Below are positions 45,601 to 54,705 of a stretch of 64,000 nucleotides of DNA, piece by piece (position 1 is the stretch's first letter; each line of letters opens with the position of its first letter). The position numbers and the translations under genes are program-made. The notes under the pieces were generated by a model. That model was not told the origin of the DNA and searched no databases. It worked only from the letters and a program-made list of their open reading frames with translations. Origin of the DNA: a virus. The stretch covers positions 22,417 through 86,416 of the IMG/VR virus record IMGVR_UViG_3300021425_003324, one strand, 5' to 3'.

Positions 45601-47676
45601 ACAACACTGAGCCGGAACAATTATAGGTAAAACTTCATAATATTTTCCGGTAGCTACTCTAATCAATGTATTAGTCTCTATCCTAGTTGGAATTCCGGTT
45701 TCATCACCTGCTGCTATCGCAGTTGTAATTATATTTGTTAATTCAGTTATTCTCGGATATACCTGTTCTACATCTAAGTTTATGTTTTTATATTGTGGAA
45801 CAACTGCTGTAGAATTATCTCCATTGAAAACTTGCCAACTATTTGTTCCTGATGTTTCTATTTCTAAAGGATCGGTTTGATTAACAACATTTTCCATTAA
45901 TGCTAGTGCAAAATTAATGCTTGCATTTGTTTCAGCAGCTTGATTTAAAAGATAAAAATTGCCTCTTTGCCTTATATAACTTAGTCCAACGTCTCTTACT
46001 TTTACATTTCCGCCATGTGTTAAATCATGAATAATTGCATCAACTATAAAACCAATATCTCTTTCACATTTTTCTCTATTATAATTAAAATTCGCCGTAA
46101 AAGGTGTATTACCTTGTGTAATTTGATAATCTGTCCACTCTACAGTTTCTCTTTGTATGTAAATTCTATTTAGGTCTAATATCTGTCTTGCAGCAGGATA
46201 TTTTGTTCCGTCTAAAATTTGTTGGGCAGCATATCTTATACTTGCCCAAGGAGATTCTATCGTTGTCCCTCTAATAGGCGCAGGTTGATCAACACCTGTA
46301 GTTGACACATAATAAACATCTGGATTTTGTCCAAAAAATGTCCATTCAGGTGTAGCATCTGCAGATACTCTTAAAACTTGACCTTCTTTTCCTATAGGAA
46401 GACGTGTAGGACCAGCACCACCGTAATATACTAAATCTCCCAACTGTTCTAGTGCATCTGTTTCTGAACCTATTGCAAGTACATTCCAGTATCTACCAGT
46501 TATATCTAAATCTGGTCTACTATTTTCTGCTCCTCCTCCTGGAGGTGTTTTTGTTTCTGTTGAAAAATCATCATCATCACTTACGTGAGATTCTATACAC
46601 ACATATGACGATTTATCATATCTAACAACATCACCTACAACATAATATCCATCATCTACCCATTGTCCTCTCCAGCGTAGACCTGTTGACATTAAGTCCC
46701 AATAGTTCTCCCAACCTGTAACTTCCCCAGGTTCAATAGCACTGTTATCAGCAGTAGCAACATAAACAGAACTTCCTACAGTTACAACATTTCCAGTTCT
46801 ATATTCTTGAGCACTGTCTAATGCACCCCATTCTCCACTAAATGCAAAACCTTTTGCAAAAACTTTCCAGGTTACAGCAGAGCTTGTTGGCTGTGTATTA
46901 ATATTTTGAATAAGAGCTATGTATTGATAACCGCCCCAAACCACAATATCGCCTGCTTGATATGTAGTTGTTGAATCCCACTCGTCTTCGAAGCTTACTC
47001 CTTCTACAAATGTGTCCCATTTAAAATTATCGCTTCCAAATTCAGTAGCTGATGTATGATATTCATTACATAGATATAATCCAGCTCCGTATTTTACTAC
47101 ATCATTGACTTTGTATCTAGTAGACGGCGTCCATAATCCTTTCCAGTCTATACCTGAAGTAAATCTATCCCATTTTGATAGATCATTTTCTAAACCAGAA
47201 GCATTACTTGCTGCAGATAAATGTTCAGTGTTACATACCCAAGTCCCGCTACCATATTTTACAATTTCATTTGGTCTGTATGTGGTATTGATATCCCAAT
47301 TACCTTTCCACTCTAATCCTGTAGCAAATACATCCCAATTTTGTATTTCGTCACCTAAATTTTGTTCTAAGTCGCTAGTAGATGTATGTACTATTTTACA
47401 AATGTACAAACCAGCACCAAATTTAACTATATCGTTGTAAACATAATAAGTAGAATTTTGCCATTCACCTTTCCAGGTTTGCCCGTCAGCCATCAGTTGC
47501 CACTTTGGAGGAGCACTGTCTAAATCGTCATAAAATGACGGTAAACTTGTGTGTCCTAAAACACAAATATATAATCTACCTCCGATTTGAACAACATCAT
47601 CTCTATAATAAGTTGTGCCAGTAGTCCATGTATTTTTCCATACAAACCTAATTCTACCAAGTTTAAACTCTGCCAT
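39601..47676 (-). CDS. Giant modular tail structural protein (2691 aa), paralogue of the next upstream gene
   Basis: Domains from the N-terminus: (i) seven repeats of about 50-60 residues resembling carbohydrate-binding CBM5/12 modules, each with W...Y...xDxVxxxGxxYxC; (ii) the start of a pectate-lyase-like beta helix at VYYVSTTGVDQPAP (about 455); (iii) an insert of about 1000 residues with six repeats around C-x-RD-x-G-x-I-x-DA-x3-D (for example REKCERDIGFIVDAIIHDL); (iv) a conserved beta-helix continuation LDPGWGPDDESVWITTRSPY; (v) a propeller-like region with WxxxTxGxxW Asp-box-type repeats; (vi) a fibre end module TQRAIKAYIEAQIGGGGASL and ALNYFLR. Likely a giant tail fibre or baseplate protein that binds and perhaps processes surface glycans. 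Start has TTGGAGA. Confidence 0.85.
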   Translation of the reverse strand: MAEFKLGRIRFVWKNTWTTGTTYYRDDVVQIGGRLYICVLGHTSLPSFYDDLDSAPPKWQLMADGQTWKGEWQNSTYYVYNDIVKFGAGLYICKIVHTSTSDLEQNLGDEIQNWDVFATGLEWKGNWDINTTYRPNEIVKYGSGTWVCNTEHLSAASNASGLENDLSKWDRFTSGIDWKGLWTPSTRYKVNDVVKYGAGLYLCNEYHTSATEFGSDNFKWDTFVEGVSFEDEWDSTTTYQAGDIVVWGGYQYIALIQNINTQPTSSAVTWKVFAKGFAFSGEWGALDSAQEYRTGNVVTVGSSVYVATADNSAIEPGEVTGWENYWDLMSTGLRWRGQWVDDGYYVVGDVVRYDKSSYVCIESHVSDDDDFSTETKTPPGGGAENSRPDLDITGRYWNVLAIGSETDALEQLGDLVYYGGAGPTRLPIGKEGQVLRVSADATPEWTFFGQNPDVYYVSTTGVDQPAPIRGTTIESPWASIRYAAQQILDGTKYPAARQILDLNRIYIQRETVEWTDYQITQGNTPFTANFNYNREKCERDIGFIVDAIIHDLTHGGNVKVRDVGLSYIRQRGNFYLLNQAAETNASINFALALMENVVNQTDPLEIETSGTNSWQVFNGDNSTAVVPQYKNINLDVEQVYPRITELTNIITTAIAAGDETGIPTRIETNTLIRVATGKYYEVLPIIVPAQCCVMGDELRSVTVYPRKVENGLTPVTDIKYTYAALDHLENILGDISQGITVNAELGNNESQLIDWPIGSPSTALATTKLARVIKRFIDHGIGRKTEAVFPATYLLAEPVYGYAKENLFLNRDFIKREIRGFIDAQYPGLAYSRTKCLQDVGYVIDAVCYDLVYGGNWQTINAALAYYGGVTGNALQINTSELTATLDAYSYLQSVLQNVAINNTIINPYQTEISQIITINSANGTVSNTIFTLMNTFITIVTDKNNLPAITYPDYSAAASALQTDAYNLESNYISIQEQTIDFIISKFGSFTYRGEYCRRDLGYIHEAFMLDSSLQTNFWGIYTGYAYNRAQSSVVKQEQAQQELFGVGVIASEINADYVAQNNPDSYGATVLVTASQNNLTTIFNNGDASAPAVSYYSIPGGVTTREYARLQIINNRDYIVDFTANANSYWQQLSTALQTKCKQDLARTLESWAFDINYDQTPDGGGCNIATLNVVRALYNNITGESVYGTSAERAASVQLYTSLATNVKQAFQNTLGGGNQPYTGSVAGATEDSKIDVLRAIITDSITANDPTTVPAALQPDTNWLSTDLVTAVNTINGTLKTAHINTALQDITTVYSGFDFNHAKCSRDIGLILDAAIYDWCLDTNFASIVAAYSYARLPSAKVSGYQKEATIAANEYVRILAKNIVSEQAAKDQIDYTIDFVNDIIFGFNPEGNNRQTAEKDLYANSRILDLNKEFIVADVLNKVDNYHADVITDITASDNTMTLATTQWLEVGMEVIITNTDEFVFPDTFTFDFSATYTIGRIVSATKIRLIDPTNSPVEFANDYTGLNLAIRTAYEYNRTLCTRDLKSIIHGMRWDLVYPQQWERRFATNSVLRQYDFTFNLPAYYKSKLSARYYVNSVLGSKEEDMYYLRNATGLRLQTVDGLDGDLDAGNLLGTQRPTAGAYASLDPGWGPDDESVWITTRSPYVQNLTTFGHAAIGQKIDGALHNGGNDSIVSNDFTQVISDGIGAWITNNGRAELVSVFTYYSHIGYLAENGGRIRATNGNNSYGKFGSVAEGVDPDETPVTAVVDNRFQFNADISNVNVTGDEIINVEFSHAGEAYTEAVINVFGAGINASTYTDEFRDRAVNRVEITDLTGDEEQFGGSGYLIVSNTAQTGTLTSLTLAATDGNPDTAYSGKQMRIFITGGTGVGQYAIIDTYNSGSKTATVVKNDETTPGWEHLNPGTPIAAPNASSVYQIEPKITISAPPFSTTATALSASQDTTDITWCYTSIEYVNPTQGLVVSDIGAGATFTVNRVGSKYIVAVTNGGANYVTGDSITIPGDQLGGMTPLNDLEIIASACDSTTGAILEFDQEGFGCSGDFIAVGNSSTSIEKSTDGTTWTNLSVGGSGQSGPAKIANAILYDGSSDIAVSSTVIVTQSTSQNQVFQSYDNVNWGAVALPNAYDSEPYITYGQGKFYLMFKGSRDVLVSDDEGNTWTQYANALPDQTGWVGITFGANRLVVALDDSNTIAYAEYQNPSLWTKVLLTDELLAPIVRNWSAITFGANRFAVVSQDQNDLIYSLDRGESWTLVDLPADGSTLGVSKDIKYAQGQFVVIDNLQGENIRTSIDCANWELRSVVAQAGNNGYNALGFGNPDLEPVWILKGSDVQTHVVRMTLGMQAFARPSIANEKIFAIRIVEPGSGYTSVPTLTVTDPNNIYDVTYTVKTGSGVLANPTFTNRGIGYEAASGNISATESNGYAEFDQSGIFVAVRRMSDVPVAGSNVVFDHLPNDVFKLVNVVTFLGANDGGYTGFLNLSPGMPSTSPPPDKTALNMRIRYSQVRLTGHDFLDIGTGNFASTNYPGVPFQDPNQQYETVESAGGRVFFTATDQDGNFRVGNLFNVEQSTGIATLNADAFNIAGLQELSLGEVTLGGSSATVSEFSTDPFMTADSDSVIPTQRAIKAYIEAQIGGGGASLNVNSLTAGDIFISTNLISTVTGASIQFNATANFLGGVTGIPLALNYFLR

Positions 47677-47698
47677 TAAAAATCTCCAATATTACTTA

Positions 47699-47705
47699 TA
47701 TTTAG
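47699..47705 (-). promoter_or_regulatory. Late-promoter-like element CTAAATA
   Basis: CTAAATATAAG on the minus strand lies 22 bases before the 2691-aa gene ATG (47676), followed by TTGGAGA. It sits in the short gap behind the 1813-aa gene. Confidence 0.5.
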
Positions 47706-47713
47706 CTTAATTG

Positions 47714-50700
47714 TTAGGTATCAAAATTTCTCAAGTAATATGATAATGCTAACGGTGTTCCTTTAACACCTTTATTAGATACACCATAAAAATCCATTCT
47801 TTTATCAAAATTCACTTTGAAACCTGTTGTAGTACTAATTATATTTTCAGTTGTTCCAACACGTACTTGGCCTGCTATAAGTTCGTTAGTTAAAACTTCT
47901 CCGCCTCCTGCACTAATCCTTTCTTGGATAAACTGTATGATAGCCCTTTGAGTAGGAACAACGTTGTCAGAATCTGCAAAGAATACTGGATCAGTTGAAA
48001 ATTCTCTAATTACAGTTCCTGATCCTCCTAGTCTTACGCCGCCTAAGCTTAATTCAGATAATCCATCTAATGAAAAGAAATCAGCACTGATTGTTACAAT
48101 ACCTGTAGCTTGCTCTACCGCAAATAATTCGCCAGTTCTAAAATTACCGTCTTGGTCGGTACTAACATAAAAAACTCTACCTCCACCTAATTCTATAACT
48201 TCTTGCTCTGGCTTTGCTATAAAGAAAGCGCCACCGGCGTATAGTTCAGGATAATTTGTCTGTTCGAAATTACCAGTTCCTATATCTAGGAAATCATGTC
48301 CGGTCACTCTACACTGCGAATATCTTTCTCTTATTTCTACAGACCTACCATGAGTTAAAAAGTCTTTATTTTGAATTTTTGGACTTACCCTAATTTGAGC
48401 TCTAAATGTACCTGCTAGGGTTCCGTCAGAGCCAAGAGGTGTAATTGTTACTAAAGTTAGAATCCTTAGAATTTCATCTTCTGGATCTTCATCTTCGTCT
48501 AAAATTCCAGCTATCCTCAACTGTGCTCCAGGTCCTGGATAACGTACTAAACCATCTATAACAAGGTCAACAGCATTTGATGGAATTATATCTGCAAATC
48601 CATCACCTTCAATTGTAACTCTTGTGGTACTACTTCTATAACCTATACCTCTATTAATAAAAGACGGTTGACTAAGAACATTTAGTCCAAATCTTAAGGT
48701 AACAAATGCCTGCGTAACCCATTGATTATCATAAAATATTTCTGTGCTATAGTTAACATTATCTTTGTAACCACTTCCAGGATCCCAAATCACTACTTCT
48801 TCTATTGTATTACTTGCTATTTTTGTTCTTGCAAGAGCTCGCTTTCCTGTGTCTATCAATACCAAATCACTGTCATTGTAAGAAATACAACAATATGTGT
48901 ATGATGTATTTCCTGTGTAACCAAAAGATATTGCATTCCATCTGTTGGTACCTAAAGGTAGTTCTTCTGTTCTCCAATTTATGCCGTCCTCAGATATTCC
49001 AATTAAATTTCCTTCGTAAGTTGTAGTTAAAAAATAAAGGCCATTGCCTTGTGATATTTTAGTCCAGTTACCTAAAGGTAAATTATCATAAACTGTCCAT
49101 GTTTCTAGAGTTTCTGTAATACATGTAACAATCAAATTATCGATTGTTAATGCTGAAATGTGCCCAGCTGAATAAATCATGTTTCTAAATTCACAAGGAT
49201 TAGATGTGTTAGGATTAACTGGTATTATATTGCCAGTAACTGTCCATGTTAAAACACCATTTTCATACACACCTGTTGCAATTGCTTCTGCATCAGATAA
49301 TGCAATAAATTTATCATAACCGTAAGTAATTACTGTCCAGTCTGTAGTTATTGCATTTGTTAACAGGCTTGTTGACCATGTAGAACCATTAGTGCTATAA
49401 TAAGAAGTATTAGAATTTGTTAGAATTACAAAAACACCATCTCCATACGCAATGTCTTTTATATTTACTGTTGAAGGTAAAACAACACTACTCCAAGCAG
49501 TTGCAGTTGTCGATCTTGCTATAATACTTGATTGTCCTGTTGGAATAGCTAAAAATATTCCGTCACCGTTTATTACTTTATTCCATGTCTGTATAGTTGG
49601 TAGTGTATACTCTGACCAATTTACTCCATCTACAGATACACTAACAAAATTTCCATCCGAAATAACTACAAATTTTCCTGGTAAACCTAAGCCGTCAAAA
49701 TCAAACGCAACAATACTTGCCGTACTATCATCTGTAACTTCTGTTATTTTAATATTGAGATCATTTTCTTCATCATTTCCGCCTATTGATGATCCAACAA
49801 TTGTATATGTTTCTCCAACTGCATAACCTGCACCAGGATCATCTATAGCAACTGAGTAGACAGATCCTGTTTTTGTAATTGTTAAAGCAGCTCTGGCAGC
49901 AACAACACCATCAGTTTCACCTTCTCCAAAATCTAAAGATATTAAAAATTGTTCGGTAGTAATTCCCCATGTAATATCTGTCCATAATTTTGATTGACCG
50001 ATAGATGATAACGTAGTATCATATCCTGGGTGTGGTATTGTAACACGAGGTTCTATAGAATATGTAGTGCTTGCTGTTAATAATGGTTCTATAACTGTTC
50101 CTGGTACTATGTGATCAAAACCTGCTGTGTCATCGCTTTCTTTGTAAATAGTAGCAGTCCTATAATCATTACTATTTTCATCGTCATCGTATGCTTGAAT
50201 ATAGCCATATTGACCTGTTCCTGGTCCAGATGTAATAACTAATCTTTGTCCAACATAATCTTCTGCTGTACGCAAATCAGTTGCTGAAAGTAAAATGGTT
50301 GAATCAGTACCTTCTTGTGCATTATTTTTAACATTTGTATAACCTAATCCTCCAATACGTGTACTATCTTGCGGTTCTAATAATCTAATTTGTTTAATGC
50401 CACCTTGCCTAAAATTATCATATTTAGTATTAACAAAATTACCAGATCCTACTACAGTTGCTGTAGCATTTAAATAATTTTCTCCACAATGACTATATTC
50501 AAATATAAGTAACCGATCTAATTCTCCGGTATCGTCTGAAATTTCTCCTGCAAAAGCAGAGTATACTGAAGCTTGTGTAGTTCGATTATTTACTGTTGCA
50601 GTTTGTGGTATTTCAGCATCATCTATTCCTATAGCTACACTGCCATACTCTCCATAACTGTTATTTCCATTTGTGGCTCGTATTGTTCCACCATTTTCTG

Positions 50701-53155
50701 CCATGTACCCTACAAAGCAATAATATGTAAATACCGATACTAGTTCTACCCTTCCTCTGTTGAGTATGTAAGCTCCTATTCCATCGCTAATCACTTGGGT
50801 AAAATCATTTGCTACAAGTGATCGATTACCGCCATTGTGTAAGTCTCCGTCTATATGAGCACCAATACAACCTACCCCTATAGTAGTTACGCCCTGGATA
50901 TATGGAGAACGATTTTGAATCCATACAGATTGATCATCTGGTCCCCATCCAGGATCTAAACTAACAAAAGCACCTCCTGAAACCCGTGTGGTTTGAATTT
51001 GGGAAGGCTCGCCTGTAAGTGTTCCTGTTAATCCTTCTGTTGTACAATTTCTTACTCCAGTAATATCTCTAACTAGGAACATGTTTTCTTTTTCTGACCC
51101 AATAATACCATTTACATACAATTTTGAGTATCTTTGAGTTTTGTAATTGCCTTCGTATCTAAAATCATATTCGTATCCTTCTAAGAAAAGCAACATGTCG
51201 TTTATTAACTTGTCTTCATTAATAACTGTCAATGAAATTGATTTACTATAAATCATACATTCAGTAGCTAAGAAATTTGCATTATCTTTTATTAAGTTTG
51301 CTGCAATTATAAATTCAGCTGCTGATAAATTGTTACTTCCTGTAATTGTAATATTTGTGTTTTCACCTTGTAATAATAATTCTATAGCATCCGTAATTTC
51401 ATCTGTCAAATTAGCATAATAATCAACTAACGGTTGTGGATTATCTAATACGTCTGATAACGGTACTGGGGTAAAAGGATTTTCATTGTGTACATCTGGT
51501 AAATCTCCTGCTATTAATGTTGTAAATAACGATCGTCCAAATGCAAGACTATTATATATAACAGCTGAATTATTTTCTCCTGCACCTTTTGCAACTATGT
51601 TAGTAGCTCTTAATTCATCTCCCATTACTACTGTCATTTTAGGCACAACAATTGGTAATATTTCTTCATATCGACCAGTACTAACAGAAATTTTACAAGG
51701 CATTATGTTCCTTGTTTCTACAAATCTACATGCATAATTGATTGTTCTAAAAGGATGATAAGGATCTAAACCTCTATCCGAACTATCAACACCAGTAGGT
51801 GTTACATAAACAACTGTGGTTTCTGTTTGGTGTAAAGTCCTCCAAAAAACACTCGATTCTTGATTTATAGATAATAATTGATCGTAGTCTCCAATATTAA
51901 CTGCAGTAGGTCCAATTGAACTTGTGTCGCCTACAAATTCTCTTTGGAAATCATATGTTAATAAATCGCCAGGATTGTTCATACCAGCTTCGCTACCGCT
52001 TTGAACAACTAAATCCCAATAAAAAAATCCTTTACCATTATCGCCAGGAATATTTACTATTGCTGAAATATGTGTTGTATTGCATCTCCATGTTTCACCT
52101 AAAAAATAAACTAAATCATTAATCACATATCTAGTTTGATTTTTCCAAAAATTTGTCCATTTTTGACCCGGTATAAACAGTTTCCAAAAATTTATATCTT
52201 CTAGATCGTCATACGAAGGATCTGCACCTGTAACTTGAACTGCTCTATAAATTTGGCCGCCTGCTTTAGCTAAATCTCCAGGTTTGTAAGCCTGTTCAAC
52301 ACTGAATTCTCCAGTAAATGCTACTGATGCGAGTAAAATTTCCCAATAAGATATACTATCATCATTAGACGCCGGTGAAACAGCATAGTTTTCAACTAAA
52401 CATATATACAACGTACCACCAAAATTAACAATATCTCCTACACCATAATATACAGTTTCGTCCCAAACATCTGCAAAAACATAACCAGGTACAACTAATT
52501 CAAATTTATGTCGGTCAATTTCATTACCACTAATGTGAGATTCTAGTACTACATATATACTACCGCCAAAATTTACATAGTCATTTTTCTTATAAAAAGT
52601 GCTAGCTGAAAAATCTCCTACAAACATGTTACTATCTGTAAACAATGTCCAGTCATTAATATTATTTTCTAAAAAATTGCTCGATGTATGAGAAATTACA
52701 CATTTATAATTAAGTCCATTATATTTTACAATAGCTCCGGCACCGTATTCTTTATTAGGAATCCAATTTTTTACATATTCTTGTCCATTAACAAAAAGCT
52801 GCCAATTATCGTTATCATTAACAAACGTAGTAGAATAATGTCCTGATATAGCAAGCCATAAAGATCCGTCAAATAATACAATGTCTCCTTCTTCATACTG
52901 TTGATTATTAGTCCATCTTCCTACAAATGACTGACCGCCAGTCATTAAAATCCAATATGGATCTGGAACTGGTGGAGAACTTTGTGGAATCGTTGCTTTT
53001 AGATCAATGTTAAAATCTGCATTAGAAACATGCTGTTTGATACATATATAACTTTTACTGTTTACATTAACAACATCGTCTCTATTGTAAGCAGTAGCCG
53101 GTAACCATGGACCTGTCCAATTATACTTAAATCTTTCTAGTTTAAATTCTGACAT
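47714..53155 (-). CDS. Giant modular tail structural protein (1813 aa)
   Basis: Paralogue of the 2691-aa protein with the same plan: MSEFKLERFKYNWTG start, seven CBM5/12-like repeats (the last WTNFWKNQTRYVINDLVYF), a pectate-lyase-like beta-helix segment VYVTPTGVDSSDRGLDPYHP, the conserved block LDPGWGPDDQSVWIQNRSPY, propeller-like Asp-box repeats (for example ISVDG-like SVSVDGVNWSEYTLP), and the end VPTQRAIIQFIQERISAGGG with LALSYYLRN. It lacks the six-repeat C-x-RD insert, which largely accounts for the 878-residue difference. Both proteins keep the DQDGNFRxGxLFxVEQATGI motif near the C-terminus. Role inferred: tail-side adhesin or fibre base. Confidence 0.85.
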   Translation of the reverse strand: MSEFKLERFKYNWTGPWLPATAYNRDDVVNVNSKSYICIKQHVSNADFNIDLKATIPQSSPPVPDPYWILMTGGQSFVGRWTNNQQYEEGDIVLFDGSLWLAISGHYSTTFVNDNDNWQLFVNGQEYVKNWIPNKEYGAGAIVKYNGLNYKCVISHTSSNFLENNINDWTLFTDSNMFVGDFSASTFYKKNDYVNFGGSIYVVLESHISGNEIDRHKFELVVPGYVFADVWDETVYYGVGDIVNFGGTLYICLVENYAVSPASNDDSISYWEILLASVAFTGEFSVEQAYKPGDLAKAGGQIYRAVQVTGADPSYDDLEDINFWKLFIPGQKWTNFWKNQTRYVINDLVYFLGETWRCNTTHISAIVNIPGDNGKGFFYWDLVVQSGSEAGMNNPGDLLTYDFQREFVGDTSSIGPTAVNIGDYDQLLSINQESSVFWRTLHQTETTVVYVTPTGVDSSDRGLDPYHPFRTINYACRFVETRNIMPCKISVSTGRYEEILPIVVPKMTVVMGDELRATNIVAKGAGENNSAVIYNSLAFGRSLFTTLIAGDLPDVHNENPFTPVPLSDVLDNPQPLVDYYANLTDEITDAIELLLQGENTNITITGSNNLSAAEFIIAANLIKDNANFLATECMIYSKSISLTVINEDKLINDMLLFLEGYEYDFRYEGNYKTQRYSKLYVNGIIGSEKENMFLVRDITGVRNCTTEGLTGTLTGEPSQIQTTRVSGGAFVSLDPGWGPDDQSVWIQNRSPYIQGVTTIGVGCIGAHIDGDLHNGGNRSLVANDFTQVISDGIGAYILNRGRVELVSVFTYYCFVGYMAENGGTIRATNGNNSYGEYGSVAIGIDDAEIPQTATVNNRTTQASVYSAFAGEISDDTGELDRLLIFEYSHCGENYLNATATVVGSGNFVNTKYDNFRQGGIKQIRLLEPQDSTRIGGLGYTNVKNNAQEGTDSTILLSATDLRTAEDYVGQRLVITSGPGTGQYGYIQAYDDDENSNDYRTATIYKESDDTAGFDHIVPGTVIEPLLTASTTYSIEPRVTIPHPGYDTTLSSIGQSKLWTDITWGITTEQFLISLDFGEGETDGVVAARAALTITKTGSVYSVAIDDPGAGYAVGETYTIVGSSIGGNDEENDLNIKITEVTDDSTASIVAFDFDGLGLPGKFVVISDGNFVSVSVDGVNWSEYTLPTIQTWNKVINGDGIFLAIPTGQSSIIARSTTATAWSSVVLPSTVNIKDIAYGDGVFVILTNSNTSYYSTNGSTWSTSLLTNAITTDWTVITYGYDKFIALSDAEAIATGVYENGVLTWTVTGNIIPVNPNTSNPCEFRNMIYSAGHISALTIDNLIVTCITETLETWTVYDNLPLGNWTKISQGNGLYFLTTTYEGNLIGISEDGINWRTEELPLGTNRWNAISFGYTGNTSYTYCCISYNDSDLVLIDTGKRALARTKIASNTIEEVVIWDPGSGYKDNVNYSTEIFYDNQWVTQAFVTLRFGLNVLSQPSFINRGIGYRSSTTRVTIEGDGFADIIPSNAVDLVIDGLVRYPGPGAQLRIAGILDEDEDPEDEILRILTLVTITPLGSDGTLAGTFRAQIRVSPKIQNKDFLTHGRSVEIRERYSQCRVTGHDFLDIGTGNFEQTNYPELYAGGAFFIAKPEQEVIELGGGRVFYVSTDQDGNFRTGELFAVEQATGIVTISADFFSLDGLSELSLGGVRLGGSGTVIREFSTDPVFFADSDNVVPTQRAIIQFIQERISAGGGEVLTNELIAGQVRVGTTENIISTTTGFKVNFDKRMDFYGVSNKGVKGTPLALSYYLRNFDT

Positions 53156-53158
53156 CTG

Positions 53159-53533
53159 TTAATAACCTTCTGTAGATACACCTTCTTCATATGTGTGAGT
53201 AGCATTAATTTTAATAGATAATCTACCATTGTCGTCAACATAATAGCTTAAAAAACGATTATCCCATTTAAACTGAGGATATCGTAAATTTGCATATTCT
53301 ATTTCATGATTGATAGTTACTCCTTCTAAATAATCAATCCCTTCCTCAAAGAAAGGATAATTATCTTCACCTGCACCTATTTCATTTATAATTAGTGCAT
53401 CATCGTCTGTCCCTAATTGATCAACAATAATAAAATACAGCTCTCCGTCTTGATTTCTACGCAACCCATAAAAATATCTTTTTATAAAACTTTGATTAAT
53501 ATCTGACGGTGTAATTCCAATAAAATATGACAT
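53159..53533 (-). CDS. Small structural protein of unknown function
   Basis: A 124-residue protein starting MSYFIGITPSDINQSFIKRY. The central LYFIIVDQLGTDDDALIIN and a C-terminal beta part (RLSIKINATHTYEEGVSTEGY) suggest a compact alpha/beta domain. It lies three bases upstream of the 1813-aa gene and probably shares its transcript, consistent with a small partner at the base of the giant protein. AAAGGA precedes the ATG. Confidence 0.68.
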   Translation of the reverse strand: MSYFIGITPSDINQSFIKRYFYGLRRNQDGELYFIIVDQLGTDDDALIINEIGAGEDNYPFFEEGIDYLEGVTINHEIEYANLRYPQFKWDNRFLSYYVDDNGRLSIKINATHTYEEGVSTEGY

Positions 53534-53543
53534 AAAAATCCTT

Positions 53544-53864
53544 TTAAACAGTTACATAACTTACAAGTACATCTAAAGATTGTTCAACACTTGATTGAAC
53601 ATAGATTGTATTTGACGGAACTAAAACTAATTTTTCTCCAGTAGAAATTAATCTTAAACTAGTTCCTGATGCAATTATAGTATTTTTTAAATAATGAACT
53701 GTTACATTATTCTCATTCTCTAATAAAACTGTCGCACTTACTGCGGTATTTGATACATTTGTAATAGCAAGGCCTATTACAGTTGTTTTTTTTGTAGATT
53801 GTAAAACATTTACTGGTGTTTTTCCTATAAGTTCAACACTATTATTTTTAATGTCTAAAGCCAT
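53544..53864 (-). CDS. Small beta-sandwich structural protein, counterpart of 39261-39581
   Basis: A 106-residue, all-beta protein (VELIGKTPVNVLQSTKKTTV; GLAITNVSNTAVSATVLLE; KLVLVPSNTIYVQSSVEQ). Length and strand order match the gene at 39261-39581 although sequence similarity is weak. A clear late-promoter-like element lies 32 bases upstream. Its position at the head of the block with the 1813-aa protein suggests a shared structural job. Confidence 0.68.
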   Translation of the reverse strand: MALDIKNNSVELIGKTPVNVLQSTKKTTVIGLAITNVSNTAVSATVLLENENNVTVHYLKNTIIASGTSLRLISTGEKLVLVPSNTIYVQSSVEQSLDVLVSYVTV

Positions 53865-53895
53865 GAATATCTTTCATTAAAAAGCAATTATGTAT

Positions 53896-53903
53896 TATTT
53901 ATC
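53896..53903 (-). promoter_or_regulatory. Late-promoter-like element GATAAATA
   Basis: GATAAATAATAC on the minus strand lies 31 bases before the ATG at 53864. It sits in an AT-rich 84-base intergenic gap that has no other recognisable feature. Confidence 0.6.
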
Positions 53904-53948
53904 TAAAGATTTTTATATACAATTTTGTATATTTAATGTGCCTATCTT

Positions 53949-54698
53949 TTATATACCTAAACGGGTTTTGTTATCTTTATACAAATCTTTATGAATTTGA
54001 TACATTTCTTCTAAGAAATTGTGTAAATGTTTAACATTAGGAGTTTTTCCTTGCTGTAGTAATTCGTCGCAACTTTTAATATAATTAAAAACATAAAATT
54101 TAGCAGTCATTGGATGAATACCCCATTGTTCCAAATGTCCAAATGTTCCTCGAGTAATGACTCCGTGTTGGCTAACATCTTGGACAGCCTGTTTGAATGC
54201 TGTTTTTATATGATCTTCTATACTAGCTTTGTCCATGTCATCATCAGTTATCTCATCAGGTATGTTAAATGTTTCTTTCATTCTAATTGCTGCATTATTA
54301 TAATGCGATATTTCAGACATTGCATTTTGAACATATCCTTCTAATTTTACATAATCAGTTTGATGTTTTAATAGTTTTACTTCTTCTAATTTTGTTAAAC
54401 TATTTTTTGCAGATAATTTATCAATTTTAATTTTAAGTTTTTGTAGATTAAAAAAACTGTCTAAAGCTCCTTCTAAACGACTGTTCATTTGACTAAAACA
54501 TTGTTTATACCAAATTAATACACTGTCTCCGCTAAAAAGTAAATTTCCTATTTCTAATTCATGTTTGGTTTGCGGTGTGCCTATAGTCCTTTTCATTAGT
54601 TCAACTTTGTTGAGCATTGGAGCTAATGATTCTTGTAACTGTGCTAAATTTTTTTCTAAATTTTCTAGTTGAAATTTTTTCTTTTCGATTAAATCCAT
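53949..54698 (-). CDS. Coiled-coil protein of unknown function
   Basis: I start at the ATG at 54698, seven bases after the upstream stop and preceded by AAGGGA; the open frame runs back to 54767 but would overlap the fibre gene. The 249-residue product begins MDLIEKKKFQLENLEKNLAQ and is a long coiled coil to about residue 60. It continues with helical regions (KLKIKIDKLSAKNSLTKLEE) and a compact C-terminus (GVITRGTFGHLEQWGIHPMT). No membrane segment. A tail-associated or chaperone role is possible. It ends a block otherwise made of fibre genes. I do not recognise its family. Confidence 0.7.
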   Translation of the reverse strand: MDLIEKKKFQLENLEKNLAQLQESLAPMLNKVELMKRTIGTPQTKHELEIGNLLFSGDSVLIWYKQCFSQMNSRLEGALDSFFNLQKLKIKIDKLSAKNSLTKLEEVKLLKHQTDYVKLEGYVQNAMSEISHYNNAAIRMKETFNIPDEITDDDMDKASIEDHIKTAFKQAVQDVSQHGVITRGTFGHLEQWGIHPMTAKFYVFNYIKSCDELLQQGKTPNVKHLHNFLEEMYQIHKDLYKDNKTRLGI

Positions 54699-54705
54699 GT
54701 GTCCC

